A stretch of DNA of 64,000 nt from Chloroflexota bacterium (GCA_013388755.1 JACAEQ010000027.1:1-64000), one strand, 5' to 3'; positions 27,284 through 36,084 are shown, counted from the first letter of the stretch. Program-made: numbers and translations. The notes: a model not told the origin generated them from the letters alone.

Positions 27284-27426
27284 AATGTGAGTCAGGCCCG
27301 TGCGTCTCGGAAGCTATGTTCCACAACACATCGCGTAGTACCCCTACCAGTCCGCACACAACCATCTCCAGTCCAAAATGAATTATACTGAGGCTCGCGC
27401 CAGCGTTGTTCGTATGGGGAGCCTGC

Positions 27427-28728
27427 TTGAACGCGTATTGCCCATCCTGCGGCGCGCCGGTGATGCCACGGTCGCGCTTTTGCCCATCCTGTGGCCGCCC
27501 GTTGCCCGACCCGCCGCCGCTCCCGCCGCCGTCGCCGCCGCGCGGGAACGGCGATCCGCCGGTCGAGGGGGTGCTGCCGAGTGGTAAGCGCCTGCGCGTC
27601 AGTGGCGATAGCCTCGATCTGCGCGAGTTGATAAACGTGGTAGAATCGGGCGTGCGCTGGTGGCAGCGCAGCCTCAGCAGTGGCGATGCGGTGACGCGCC
27701 AGCAGGCGGCGACCGCGATTGATGAGCTGTCGCAGATTCTGCGTAGCCTGTCGCAACAGCTGGCTCAGGGGCGCGAGACCATCCGCATCACGAAACGCCT
27801 GCCGGCGTTGCGCCATTTCGACCTGCCCTGCCCGCTGTGCGGCGGCGGCAATCGCGCCGGCGCGCGTTTCTGCCAGCGTTGCGGTGCGCTGCTGGCGGCA
27901 GCGCCACGTTATGGAGCCGAACAGGTGCAGTCACGCGCTTTGCGCTTCACGGTCGCAGCTCGCACCGATACTGGCCGGGTGCGCAAAAATAACCAGGACG
28001 CGGTGTATACCGGGGAGATCGATCTCCCTGGTGGCCGGCGCGCGCTCCTGTGCCTGGTCGCCGATGGGATGGGTGGTGCGGCTGCGGGTGAGTACGCCAG
28101 CCGCCTGGCGACCGAGGTCAGCCGTGCACACCTCGAGCGCGAGTCGGCTGACCATCCGCCGCCGACCGATGAAGCATGGCAGGCGCTGCTGCGCGAGGCG
28201 GCGCGCGCCGCCAATCGCCGGGTCTATGATGACTCGCGCGCCGATACATCGCGGCGCGGCATGGGAACAACGCTGACGATTGCGCTGATCGCCGGCGATC
28301 GGTTGCATATCGCGTCGGTGGGCGACTCGCGCGCTTACCTGTTGAACAATGGCGGCGTCACGGCTGATGGCGCGCCCGCCGCCCAGTTGACGTCCGACCA
28401 TAGCCTGGTGGCACGCCTGGTGGATATCGGCCAGTTGACGCCGGAACAGGCGCGCGTGCACCCGCAGCGCAATATTCTGTATCGCTCGATCGGCACCGAT
28501 CCGTCGGTGGATGTTGATACACGCTCGGAACAACTCGAGCCGGGAGATGTCATCTTGCTCTGCTCCGATGGCCTGGTCAACCATGTCGGCGACGACGAGC
28601 TGATGCAGATAGCCCTCGGCGAGGCGAGCCTCGATCGGGCGGCTGCACGCCTGGTAAGCCTGGCCAATGAGCGCGGCGGGCGCGACAATATCAGTGTGGT
28701 GATTGTGCGTATCGAACATGCGCTATAG
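27427..28728 (+). CDS. PP2C-type protein phosphatase with two zinc ribbons
   Basis: 433-residue predicted cytoplasmic Ser/Thr phosphatase. A zinc ribbon (C5, C8, C19, C22) is followed by a proline-rich linker, a helical segment, a second ribbon (C135, C138, C149, C152) and a PP2C domain at about 174-430. PP2C metal-binding motifs are visible: TGRVRKNNQDAV, LVADGMGGAAAGEYAS, GDSRAYLLNNG, LLCSDGLVNHV and RDNISVVIVRI. TTG 27427 is chosen because GGGGAG lies five bases upstream and ribbon proteins start this way; the frame also allows TTG 27406. It opens a five-gene + strand island with a kinase, a VWA and an FHA protein and should reverse phosphorylation by the kinase at 30689. Confidence 0.87.
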   Translation: MNAYCPSCGAPVMPRSRFCPSCGRPLPDPPPLPPPSPPRGNGDPPVEGVLPSGKRLRVSGDSLDLRELINVVESGVRWWQRSLSSGDAVTRQQAATAIDELSQILRSLSQQLAQGRETIRITKRLPALRHFDLPCPLCGGGNRAGARFCQRCGALLAAAPRYGAEQVQSRALRFTVAARTDTGRVRKNNQDAVYTGEIDLPGGRRALLCLVADGMGGAAAGEYASRLATEVSRAHLERESADHPPPTDEAWQALLREAARAANRRVYDDSRADTSRRGMGTTLTIALIAGDRLHIASVGDSRAYLLNNGGVTADGAPAAQLTSDHSLVARLVDIGQLTPEQARVHPQRNILYRSIGTDPSVDVDTRSEQLEPGDVILLCSDGLVNHVGDDELMQIALGEASLDRAAARLVSLANERGGRDNISVVIVRIEHAL

Positions 28729-28838
28729 TTCTGCTGTTGCCGTTGCACCTGCGGGGAGGTCCGGAGGGCGCCGCCCCTCCAGCATTCCCTGTTTGCCCGT
28801 TGTGCGGATCGTTGCGAACGTGGAGTGGTAACCTGGCC

Positions 28839-30638
28839 ATGCCTGTCTGTCAGTCGTGTGGCGCGGTGAACCGTGAGGGAGCCCGCTACTGCCTGCAATG
28901 TGCAACGCCGCTTTCGCCTGGCCGATCGCCGGCGGATGATCGTGCATGGCTGGCGGCGCGATTGCTCGCCGACCCGCCCGAACCGCCGCCAGACTCACCG
29001 GTGTCGCCAGACGCACATACCCCACCGCAGGGAATGATGGCTGCGACACTGCCGCCCGACGCGCCTCCGCCGCGTCCAGACGAGGAGCCCGCTATGGATT
29101 CCCCGCCCGCCGAACCTGGCGCAACTGAGCTGTTTGCCGGCCGCTATGAGTTGAGCGCCGCGTCCGCCGAAACGGTCGAGGTGATCGATCGCCAGCCGTG
29201 GCGCCGCTGCTGGTCGTGTGATACGACGCTGAATGAATCGGGTGAACTCTACTGTACCCAGTGCGGCGCGGCACTCGATGGTCGCCGCTATCGCGGTCGC
29301 CTTGCCGCTGGCCCGCCAGCGGGCCTGGCGCTGGTGCCGGCGGTAACCGACCCGGCCGCGCTGGCCATCCTGCCGCCGATCTGGGACCAGGTGGCCGATG
29401 GCGAGCGTACGCTGACGCTGACCCCTGCGAGCCAGCGTGCGCCGCTGTCCCTTCCGCTGGGTGAACTCGAGGCGCTCTTCGTCGGGCGTGCCCTGGCGCG
29501 CCTGCTGGATACGCTGCACGCCGCCGGCTTTGCTCTGGGTGCGGTCGAACCGGATAATCTCGATCTGACCCCGGCGCACGCGGTACGCCTGCGCGATGTG
29601 CCCGGTCTGTGCCGCGCTGAGGGGGAGGCTGCTGCCGACCTGCAGCACCTGGCGACATTGCTCGAAGCATTGACCGAAACGCCGCGTACTACCCGGCGTC
29701 TCGATGAAGAGGATGTGACGCTGGTCGAGGCGCCGACGCTTGCCGACCTGCTGCGCGAGGTGCGCACCGGGCGCATCACGGATGCGGCGGTTCTCGCACA
29801 GCGACTCGACAGGCTGATTGCCGATCGCACCGAGCCGGCGCAACTCTGGGTGCACTTCGGCGCCGCCACCGACCCCGGCATGGTGCGTGACCTGAACGAG
29901 GATAGCCTGCTGGCGTTCGATCTGCGCATGGTGCGGCGCGATACCCCGCGCGCCTGGAGCCTCTTCATCGTCGCCGACGGGATGGGTGGCCATAGCGCCG
30001 GCGAAGTCGCCTCCGACCTGGCGCTGCGCGGTGCATTTGAGGTTGTCCAGAGTGCCTACCTGGCGCCGACGATTGATGCCGACGCGCGTGATGATGAGGA
30101 GCAGTTGCGCGCGATTGTGCGGCGCGCGGTGCAGCAGGCCAATGAGTATGTGGTGCGCGAGGCGCGCAGTCACGGCAACGATATGGGAACAACCATGACG
30201 CTGGCGCTGGTTGCCGGTGATCGCGCGATTGTCGGTAATGTCGGCGATAGCCGCACCTACCTGCTGCGTGATGGCAAACTGCGCCGCGTCAGCCGCGATC
30301 ATTCGCTCGTGCAACGCCTCGTCGATCTTGGCCAGATCAGCGCCGATGATGTCTATACCCATCCGCAGCGCAATGCCGTCCTGCGTTCGCTGGGCGACAA
30401 ACTCGATGTGGATATTGACGTGTTTGGCGAGCGGTTGCGCCCCGGCGATGCCCTGCTGTTGATGAGCGATGGGTTGTGGGAAATGGTGCGCGATGGGCGG
30501 ATGGAAGAAATCATCGCGGCGCACCCGGATCCGCAGGCGGCCTGCGCGGCGCTGATTGCGGCGGCGAATGCCGCCGGCGGCGACGACAATATCACCGTCA
30601 TCCTGGCAAAATTCGCCACATACGGAGGGCAGTCGTGA
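28839..30638 (+). CDS. Zinc-ribbon pseudokinase fused to a PP2C phosphatase
   Basis: 599 residues. Order: zinc ribbon (CQSC...CLQC, residues 4-22), acidic/proline-rich linker, then a kinase-like region at about 101-325, then a PP2C domain at about 335-598. The kinase-like region begins LFAGRYELSAAS. A second zinc ribbon (CWSC...CTQC, about 124-142) interrupts its N-lobe. Later LLDTLHAAGFALGAVEPDNL stands where active kinases have LH..HRDLKPxN, and LRDVPGL stands where DFG would be, so it should be catalytically dead. The PP2C part has LNEDSLLAF, IVADGMGGHSAGEVAS, GDSRTYLLRDG and MSDGLWEMV and looks active. ATG 28839 was chosen; the frame is open to 28737. Confidence 0.8.
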   Translation: MPVCQSCGAVNREGARYCLQCATPLSPGRSPADDRAWLAARLLADPPEPPPDSPVSPDAHTPPQGMMAATLPPDAPPPRPDEEPAMDSPPAEPGATELFAGRYELSAASAETVEVIDRQPWRRCWSCDTTLNESGELYCTQCGAALDGRRYRGRLAAGPPAGLALVPAVTDPAALAILPPIWDQVADGERTLTLTPASQRAPLSLPLGELEALFVGRALARLLDTLHAAGFALGAVEPDNLDLTPAHAVRLRDVPGLCRAEGEAAADLQHLATLLEALTETPRTTRRLDEEDVTLVEAPTLADLLREVRTGRITDAAVLAQRLDRLIADRTEPAQLWVHFGAATDPGMVRDLNEDSLLAFDLRMVRRDTPRAWSLFIVADGMGGHSAGEVASDLALRGAFEVVQSAYLAPTIDADARDDEEQLRAIVRRAVQQANEYVVREARSHGNDMGTTMTLALVAGDRAIVGNVGDSRTYLLRDGKLRRVSRDHSLVQRLVDLGQISADDVYTHPQRNAVLRSLGDKLDVDIDVFGERLRPGDALLLMSDGLWEMVRDGRMEEIIAAHPDPQAACAALIAAANAAGGDDNITVILAKFATYGGQS

Positions 30639-30688
30639 GTTCATGGGCCGTGTCTTTGCCGCTGCGCCAGTCTACTGGAGCCTGAACG

Positions 30689-32035
30689 ATGCGCTGCCCG
30701 ACCTGTAACACGCTCAATCCGGCAGGGGCGCCGTTCTGTGCCGAATGTGGCACGCGCCTGGTAACATCCCCTGGCCCGCCGTCCGTGCCACCGACCGGCG
30801 CGCTGCCGCAGCAGATGGTGCTCCAGGGGCGCTATGTCATCGAACAGAAACTTGGCCAGGGCGGTATGGGCGCCGTCTATCGCGCGCGCGACCTGCGCCT
30901 CAGCACGGTGACCTGGGCCATCAAGGAGATGAGCCAGTCGCAGATTACCGGCCCGCTCGAATTGCAGCAGGCGCGCGTGGCCTTCCAGCAGGAAGCCGAG
31001 TTGCTCGCCGGATTGTCGCATCCTGGCCTGCCGCGTGTCGTTGATCATTTTGAGCAGGATGGTAAGGCCTACCTGGTGATGGAATTTGTGCCCGGTGGGT
31101 CGTTGCTGGCCATTGCACAGCGCGAAGGGTTGCCGCTGCCGTTGCCGCGCGTGCTCGACTGGGCGCGCCAGATCTGTGATGTCCTCGAATACCTGCATAG
31201 CCGCCCGTCGCCGATCATCTTTCGCGACTTGAAACCGGCCAATGTGATGCTGACCCCTGAAGGGCAGGTCAAGTTGATCGATTTCGGGATCGCGCGCCTG
31301 TTCAAGCCCGGCAAAGAGCGCGACACGCAGGCGTTCGGTACCATGGGGTACAGCGCGCCCGAGCAGTATGGTCGCGGCCAGACCGATGCGCGTTCGGACG
31401 TCTATTCGCTGGGTGTGCTGCTGCACCAGTTACTGACCGGTTATGATCCGACGTCAACACCCTTCCGCCTGCCGCCCGCACGGCAAGTCAACACGTCGTT
31501 GCCGGCGCACGTCTCCGACGCAATCGCGCGCGCGGTCGATCCCAATCCCGAGGCGCGGTTTCCCGGCGTCGCCGCCTTTCGCGACGCGCTCATGGCTGGC
31601 GAGCAGGTCATGCTGCGCCCGGTAAGCCGGCCGATCGAGACCGATCGCGCATATGACGCTGCGAGCCAGCAGGTCTCGGCGCAGAACGTGCAGCCGGCGC
31701 CGATCGGCGGTGACTCGACGCTTATCGCCAATGCCGGGCGCTGGGTCGGGATCGGTAGCGTGGCGTTGATGGCCCTGGCGGCGTTGATCGTCGGCATCGA
31801 GGCGGCGCGTGGCGATTCGGGCAGCGCGCTGGCGGGATTCGCCTACATTGTCGCGTTCATTCCATTACTTGCCGGCCCGGTGGCTTTTGTGCTCGGCATG
31901 ATCGCGCTGGTCTCACCGGTCACGGCGCAGACGGTACATGGCCGGCGCCACGCAACAATTGCCGTCGTGACCGGCGTGGCAACGCTCCTGCTCTGCTGCG
32001 GGATCTTCGGCCTGGCCGGCACGACGAATGGATGA
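30689..32035 (+). CDS. Membrane-anchored Ser/Thr protein kinase with N-terminal zinc ribbon
   Basis: 448 residues. A zinc ribbon (C3, C6, C17, C20) is followed by a Hanks-type kinase domain at about 47-310: glycine loop LGQGGMGAVY, ATP lysine K79 in WAIKEM, catalytic loop IIFRDLKPANVML (D180, with Phe replacing the usual His), DFG at 198-200 and YSAPEQYG. Three hydrophobic segments follow at about 351-370, 382-408 and 422-444, with no extracellular sensor such as PASTA. The kinase is therefore cytoplasmic and tethered by its C-terminus. Sitting between two PP2C genes and VWA/FHA genes, it is the likely writer of the island, with FHA at 33371 as reader. Confidence 0.9.
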   Translation: MRCPTCNTLNPAGAPFCAECGTRLVTSPGPPSVPPTGALPQQMVLQGRYVIEQKLGQGGMGAVYRARDLRLSTVTWAIKEMSQSQITGPLELQQARVAFQQEAELLAGLSHPGLPRVVDHFEQDGKAYLVMEFVPGGSLLAIAQREGLPLPLPRVLDWARQICDVLEYLHSRPSPIIFRDLKPANVMLTPEGQVKLIDFGIARLFKPGKERDTQAFGTMGYSAPEQYGRGQTDARSDVYSLGVLLHQLLTGYDPTSTPFRLPPARQVNTSLPAHVSDAIARAVDPNPEARFPGVAAFRDALMAGEQVMLRPVSRPIETDRAYDAASQQVSAQNVQPAPIGGDSTLIANAGRWVGIGSVALMALAALIVGIEAARGDSGSALAGFAYIVAFIPLLAGPVAFVLGMIALVSPVTAQTVHGRRHATIAVVTGVATLLLCCGIFGLAGTTNG

Positions 32036-32103
32036 TCGACAGCGCAACGTTTCCGCCCTGCAAGGCGTATAACAGGTAAGGATACGCCAGAGAGGAGAGA
32101 GCC

Positions 32104-33351
32104 ATGTCCGGTGCCATCTCGCTCAGTTGCACCTGGGGACGCGCGCCGATGGTCGCCAGCCAGAACCCGCAGGTTGCCTACCTGCTGGTCGAAGCGCAGG
32201 CGGCGACGGTTGCCGAGCCTGTGCCACTGAATTTCAGCCTGGTGCTCGACCGCTCAGGCTCGATGCAGGGCGCCAAACTGGCAGCGTTGAAGGACGCGAC
32301 CAGGCGCGTGATCGAGACGCTGACACCACACGATATTGTTTCGATCGTGCTGTTCGACGATACGGTGCAGACGTTGACGCCTGCGACGCCGGCAACTGAC
32401 AAAGCCGCGCTTATCGCCCAGATTGACGCAATCGAAGAGGCCGGTGGCACTGCAATGTCGGGTGGCCTGGCGGCCGGCGTGGTCGAACTGCGCAAGCACG
32501 CCGATCCCGGGCGCGTCGGCGCAATGTTGCTGTTGACCGACGGCCAGACATGGGGCGACGAGGATCGTTGCCGTGCCCTGGCCCAGGAGCTTGCCCGCGA
32601 TGGCGTGCGCGTCACGGCGCTCGGCCTGGGCGCTGAATGGAACGAGCAACTGCTCGACGATATCGCCGAAGTGACCGGTGGTACGTCGGATTATATTGCT
32701 GACCCGGCCCAGATTACGACGTTCTTTCAACACGCCGTGCGTACGGCGCAGGGTACGGTTGCGCAGGATGCGCGCCTGCTGCTGCGCCTGGTACGCGATG
32801 TCGCGCCGCGCGCCGTTCACCGCGCCACGCCGGTCATTGCCAACCTGGGCTACCAGCCGATTGGCGAGAGTGAGGTTGCGGTGCGCCTGGGCGCCATTGA
32901 CGTTGGCGCGCCGGCCAGCGTGGTGATTGATATGATGGTGCCGGCGCGCGGGCCCGGTAGCTTCCGCGTGGCCCAGGCCGAGTTGCACTACACGCCGGTT
33001 GGCGGTACGGAACAGGTGATCAAACAGGACATCCTGCTTGAGTTCGTCGCCGACCCGGCTGCGGCGGCGTATGACCCGCGCGTGATGAACCTGGTCGAGA
33101 AGGTGACGGCGTTCAAGTTGCAGACCCGTGCCCTCTCCGAGGCGGAGGCCGGCAACCTCGCTGGCGCGACCCAGAAGTTGCGCGCCGCCGCCACCCGTCT
33201 GCTCGATCTTGGCGAACTGGACCTGGCACAGAAGGCAACCGAGCAGGCGGATCAACTCGAGCAGGGCAAGGCGCTCAGCGCCGAAGGCCAGAAGGAGTTG
33301 CGTTATGCAACGCGCCGCCTGACGCAGAAACTGGAGGAAGAGCCTTCATGA
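32104..33351 (+). CDS. VWA (von Willebrand factor A) domain protein, TerY/YfbK-like context
   Basis: 415 residues. The VWA domain (about 42-215) has an intact metal-ion-dependent adhesion site: LVLDRSGSM (D49, S51, S53), GGTAMSGGL and LLLTDGQTWGDE. A beta-rich domain follows (215-330), then a helical C-terminus rich in Ala, Glu and Gln. No signal peptide or membrane helix, so it acts inside the cell. GAGGAGAGA precedes ATG 32104. VWA proteins paired with PP2C and kinase genes are known as TerY-P triads. A role as a metal-dependent adaptor for a phosphorylated partner is an inference from that context. Confidence 0.85.
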   Translation: MSGAISLSCTWGRAPMVASQNPQVAYLLVEAQAATVAEPVPLNFSLVLDRSGSMQGAKLAALKDATRRVIETLTPHDIVSIVLFDDTVQTLTPATPATDKAALIAQIDAIEEAGGTAMSGGLAAGVVELRKHADPGRVGAMLLLTDGQTWGDEDRCRALAQELARDGVRVTALGLGAEWNEQLLDDIAEVTGGTSDYIADPAQITTFFQHAVRTAQGTVAQDARLLLRLVRDVAPRAVHRATPVIANLGYQPIGESEVAVRLGAIDVGAPASVVIDMMVPARGPGSFRVAQAELHYTPVGGTEQVIKQDILLEFVADPAAAAYDPRVMNLVEKVTAFKLQTRALSEAEAGNLAGATQKLRAAATRLLDLGELDLAQKATEQADQLEQGKALSAEGQKELRYATRRLTQKLEEEPS

Positions 33352-33370
33352 GCATTCCGGAGGATTGGCG

Positions 33371-34876
33371 ATGATAACATGTTCGACCTGTGGCGCCCTG
33401 AATGACCCGGTCAATCGTTTCTGCGACCAGTGCGGTTCGCGGCTCGAGCCAGGCGGTGTCGCGCCACAGGCCCCGCCGCCCGCATTGAATGCGCAGCCCA
33501 CCGCTGCCGCGCCCGTCTGCCCGAGCTGTGGGGCCATGGTGCTTCCTGGCCAGGCGTTCTGCGAGGAGTGCGGCACCGCGCTGGCGGTCGCCGTCCAGCC
33601 TGCCAGCGGTGATGTGCCGACGATGTTTGCGGCGGCACCCGACATCGCCGCGGTAGGCCCGGTCTGTCCCGCATGCGGCCACCAGAACCTGCCTGGCGAC
33701 CGCTTCTGTGATAGCTGCGGCGCATCGCTTGCTGCCGCTGCTATGCCCGCGCCGCCCATTTCCGATGTGCCGACGGCTGCTGCGCCCGGTGAGCCGGCGA
33801 TGCCCCCGCCGGAGCCGTTTGCCGCGCCGCCCGGCGAACCGGCGATGCCGCCGCCTGCCTTCGAGCAACCACTGCCCACCATGATCGAAGCCGTTGCGCC
33901 GGTGATCGAGCCGCCGGTTGCGCCGCCACCGGTGGTTGAGCCACCTGTCGCGCCGGTGGCGGCGCCGCCTGCCGTTGACGCGCAGGCGGAGTATGAGGCC
34001 AGGCGCCAGACGCTGACCGGCGAGATTGCGCGCCAGCAGCAGATCATCGCGCAGTTCGAGCAGATGCAGGCGATGTTCGGCGCCGCGACGCCGCACGCGG
34101 TGGCGCAGGGTCTGGCCGAAGCGCGTGATGCGCTGGCAAAGGCCGAGGCCGAACTGGCCGCCCTCCAGCCACCACCGCCCCCGGTGGACCCGGCAGTCGT
34201 TGCCAGGCTCAATGACGAGATTGCGCGCCAGCAGCAGATCATCGCGCAATTCGAGCAGATGCAGGCGATGTTCGGCGCCGCGACGCCGCACGCGGTGGCG
34301 CAGGGTCTGGCCGAAGCGCGTGATGCGCTGGCAAAGGCCGAGGCCGAACTGGCCGCCCTGGGCGTGGCCGCCGCGCCGGTCGCGCCGCCGGTGGCGCCAG
34401 CCCCCGCAGCACCGGTGGTCGCTCCACCCGTTGCGCCTCCCGTCCCGCCGGCATCTGTCGAGCCGGACGATACTGCTGCAACGGTAACCTCGCCGCCGCC
34501 GGATCTTCTGGCAGCCTCGGCGCCAACGATCCTGGCGCCGCCCGTCGCGCCGACCGGGCCACGCCTGGTGTTTGATGACGGCAAGCACGAGATCGTATTG
34601 CCGATGGATAAAACTGAAATTACGGTCGGGCGCGAGGATCCAATCAGCGGCATCCATCCCGAGATTGACCTGACCCCCTTCGGTGGCGAAAGCGGCGGCG
34701 TCAGCCGGCAGCACGCACGCCTCATCCAGAGTGGCGGTCACTGGGCGGTGGTTGATCTGGGTAGCACCAACTATACCCGCGTTGACGGCGTACGGGTCGA
34801 ACCGGGCGCGCCGCAGCCGCTGAAAGATGGCGCGCGGGTGCAGTTCGGCCGCCTGGCGGTGACGTTCAAGCTGTAA
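33371..34876 (+). CDS. FHA-domain protein with three zinc ribbons and a duplicated coiled coil
   Basis: 501 residues. Three zinc ribbons (C4-C21, C50-C67, C99-C116) lead into a Pro/Ala-rich linker. Two almost identical 48-residue helical repeats follow (from EIARQQQIIAQFEQMQ, residues about 218-265 and 283-330), then another Pro/Val linker and a C-terminal FHA domain at about 398-501. The FHA phosphothreonine-binding residues are visible: ITVGRED, GVSRQHARLI and DLGSTNYTRVDG. GGAGG at 33357-33361 supports ATG 33371. As the last gene of the island it is the obvious phospho-reader. The ribbons shared with the kinase and phosphatases suggest a common docking partner. The 3' end overlaps the convergent tetR-like gene by 11 bases. 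Confidence 0.88.
   Translation: MITCSTCGALNDPVNRFCDQCGSRLEPGGVAPQAPPPALNAQPTAAAPVCPSCGAMVLPGQAFCEECGTALAVAVQPASGDVPTMFAAAPDIAAVGPVCPACGHQNLPGDRFCDSCGASLAAAAMPAPPISDVPTAAAPGEPAMPPPEPFAAPPGEPAMPPPAFEQPLPTMIEAVAPVIEPPVAPPPVVEPPVAPVAAPPAVDAQAEYEARRQTLTGEIARQQQIIAQFEQMQAMFGAATPHAVAQGLAEARDALAKAEAELAALQPPPPPVDPAVVARLNDEIARQQQIIAQFEQMQAMFGAATPHAVAQGLAEARDALAKAEAELAALGVAAAPVAPPVAPAPAAPVVAPPVAPPVPPASVEPDDTAATVTSPPPDLLAASAPTILAPPVAPTGPRLVFDDGKHEIVLPMDKTEITVGREDPISGIHPEIDLTPFGGESGGVSRQHARLIQSGGHWAVVDLGSTNYTRVDGVRVEPGAPQPLKDGARVQFGRLAVTFKL
34022..34359 (+). repeat. Near-perfect 143-bp direct repeat within the FHA gene
   Basis: Bases 34022-34164 and 34217-34359 are nearly identical (one difference noticed, cagttc versus caattc), offset 195 bases, with a short Pro-rich spacer. 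Identity at synonymous sites implies a recent in-frame tandem duplication of the coiled-coil module. Confidence 0.9.
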
Positions 34877-35453
34877 CGCGACTCAGGCCGTGCAGAACAA
34901 AGCGTACCGCCTCCTCGGCAAGCGTCTCGGCGTCGGCCTGGCAGGCATTCCCGAGACGCCGGCAGGTACGCAGGCTCAGGAGCTCGAGGCAGAATGCCGC
35001 AAGCAGGCGCGGATCGCCGTCGCGAATCAGGTGCTGGCGCTGGCCGTCGGCGATCGCGTCGGCCAGCAGTTCATGCAGCAGCCGGGCGACCTCCTCCGGT
35101 TCGGCGGCGTCAATCGGCGGGAGCGCATGCGTAAGGGGTGCGTGCGCGCTATGATGGAACTGCACCAGCGCCAGCGCTTTCAGCCGCGCGATCGGGTTCG
35201 TGGCATGGCTGGCGGCGCGCAATGAGTCGCATGTGCTGGCGCACGCTGCGTGAGCGACCGCTGCAAGGAGTTCTTCTTTGCTATTGAAACGGCGGTAGAT
35301 TGTGCCCACGCCGACCCCGGCGTGACGCGCCACTTCTTCCATCGTCACATCAGCGCCGCGCTCGGCAAATAACTCGTGCGCCGCGCGCAGGACGCGCTCG
35401 AGATTTCGCTGCGCATCGCTCCGCGCGGCGCGTTGTGGTTCGTCGTGCGCCAT
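34866..35453 (-). CDS. TetR-family transcriptional regulator
   Basis: 195 residues. The N-terminal helix-turn-helix is typical of TetR proteins: RVLRAAHELFAERGADVTME, VARHAGVGVGTIYRRFNSKE and ELLAAVAHAA. The C-terminal ligand-binding/dimerisation half is helical and divergent, ending EEAVRFVLHGLSRV. It lies between the phospho-signalling island (convergent, 11-base overlap) and the YtkA-like operon (same strand, upstream). The target is unknown. Its own promoter region contains a short palindrome at 35501-35511, suggesting autoregulation. Confidence 0.88.
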   Translation of the reverse strand: MAHDEPQRAARSDAQRNLERVLRAAHELFAERGADVTMEEVARHAGVGVGTIYRRFNSKEELLAAVAHAACASTCDSLRAASHATNPIARLKALALVQFHHSAHAPLTHALPPIDAAEPEEVARLLHELLADAIADGQRQHLIRDGDPRLLAAFCLELLSLRTCRRLGNACQADAETLAEEAVRFVLHGLSRVTA

Positions 35454-35492
35454 AAGTTCGCGTCTGATCTTGCTCTGGTTGCCGCAATGGGC

Positions 35493-35511
35493 AGTATACC
35501 ATGACTGTCAT
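35493..35511 (-). promoter_or_regulatory. Probable tetR-like promoter -10 with overlapping palindromic operator
   Basis: On the minus strand TGG-TATACT (extended -10; TATACT at 35498-35493) lies about 40 bases before the TetR start. Directly upstream, in the spacer, is the 11-base palindrome ATGACTGTCAT (35501-35511), a plausible operator half-site pair. No good -35 is visible. Confidence 0.4.
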
Positions 35512-35586
35512 CGAAACGGGTTCACAGAACGACCGCGCACCGCGTGGAAGCGAGAAGAAACGTCGGCGCTTCGTTCTCGGGCTCGC

Positions 35587-36084
35587 TCATGGCCAGATAG
35601 TGACCTGAAACTCCGCGAGTTCGCGCGCATCGCTACGATCGATAGCAACTTCGATCTGCCACTCGCCATCCATCGAGAAGAGCACCCCATCAGCCTGGTA
35701 CCGCCCGTCCGCCAGCGGGCGCGCAACCACCTCCGGCGACGCCATGCCATGCTGGCGCATCAGCGGGAGAATACGGACCGCCTCGATCGCGCCTGGCTGG
35801 CGACCGTGGTTTTCGATTGCTATGATCGCCTGGCGTTCGCCGGTCCGGCGCTCGCTGAGCGCCAGGCGTACCGTGTAACTGGCCGTCTGCGCTGTCAGGC
35901 GGTCACTCGATGCACACGCCACAAGTGTGACAAGAAGCGCCAGCACAAGGGCGACGAGTGCGGGCTGCGTGAATGCAGGGGTAGTGGGCGCCAGGCGGCA
36001 GGCGCCGGCAGGGCTACGGTTGCTGGCTGCATCCCCACCGGATGGAAGCATGGCCCGGATGGATCGCAGGCGGATCAATCTCAT
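35587..36084 (-). CDS. YtkA-like-domain lipoprotein
   Basis: 165 residues. The N-terminus has a basic stretch, a hydrophobic segment (LVALVLALLVTLVAC) and a lipobox-like LVAC, so the mature protein should be lipid-anchored outside the membrane. The remaining 110 residues look like a YtkA/FixH-type beta-sandwich (YTVRLALSERRTGERQAIIA, then DGVLFSMDGEWQIEVAI). ATG 36084 overlaps the stop of the upstream larger YtkA-like gene (ATGA), so the two form an operon. ATG 36054 is an alternative start that gives a shorter leader. YtkA-like domains often occur with copper-handling genes; metal binding here is not shown. Confidence 0.7.
   Translation of the reverse strand: MRLIRLRSIRAMLPSGGDAASNRSPAGACRLAPTTPAFTQPALVALVLALLVTLVACASSDRLTAQTASYTVRLALSERRTGERQAIIAIENHGRQPGAIEAVRILPLMRQHGMASPEVVARPLADGRYQADGVLFSMDGEWQIEVAIDRSDARELAEFQVTIWP

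Noticed and set aside
28995-30644. 549-codon open frame on the minus strand opposite the pseudokinase-PP2C gene
   Set aside because: It mirrors a strong + strand gene with clear PP2C motifs; the minus-strand translation is Arg/Gln/His-rich without domain features, as expected for a shadow frame in GC-rich DNA.
33275-34741. Two long minus-strand open frames (488 and 459 codons) opposite the FHA gene, with internal repeats
   Set aside because: The repeats are only the antisense image of the duplicated coiled coil and Pro-rich linkers; both frames are Gly/Arg/Ala-rich shadows.
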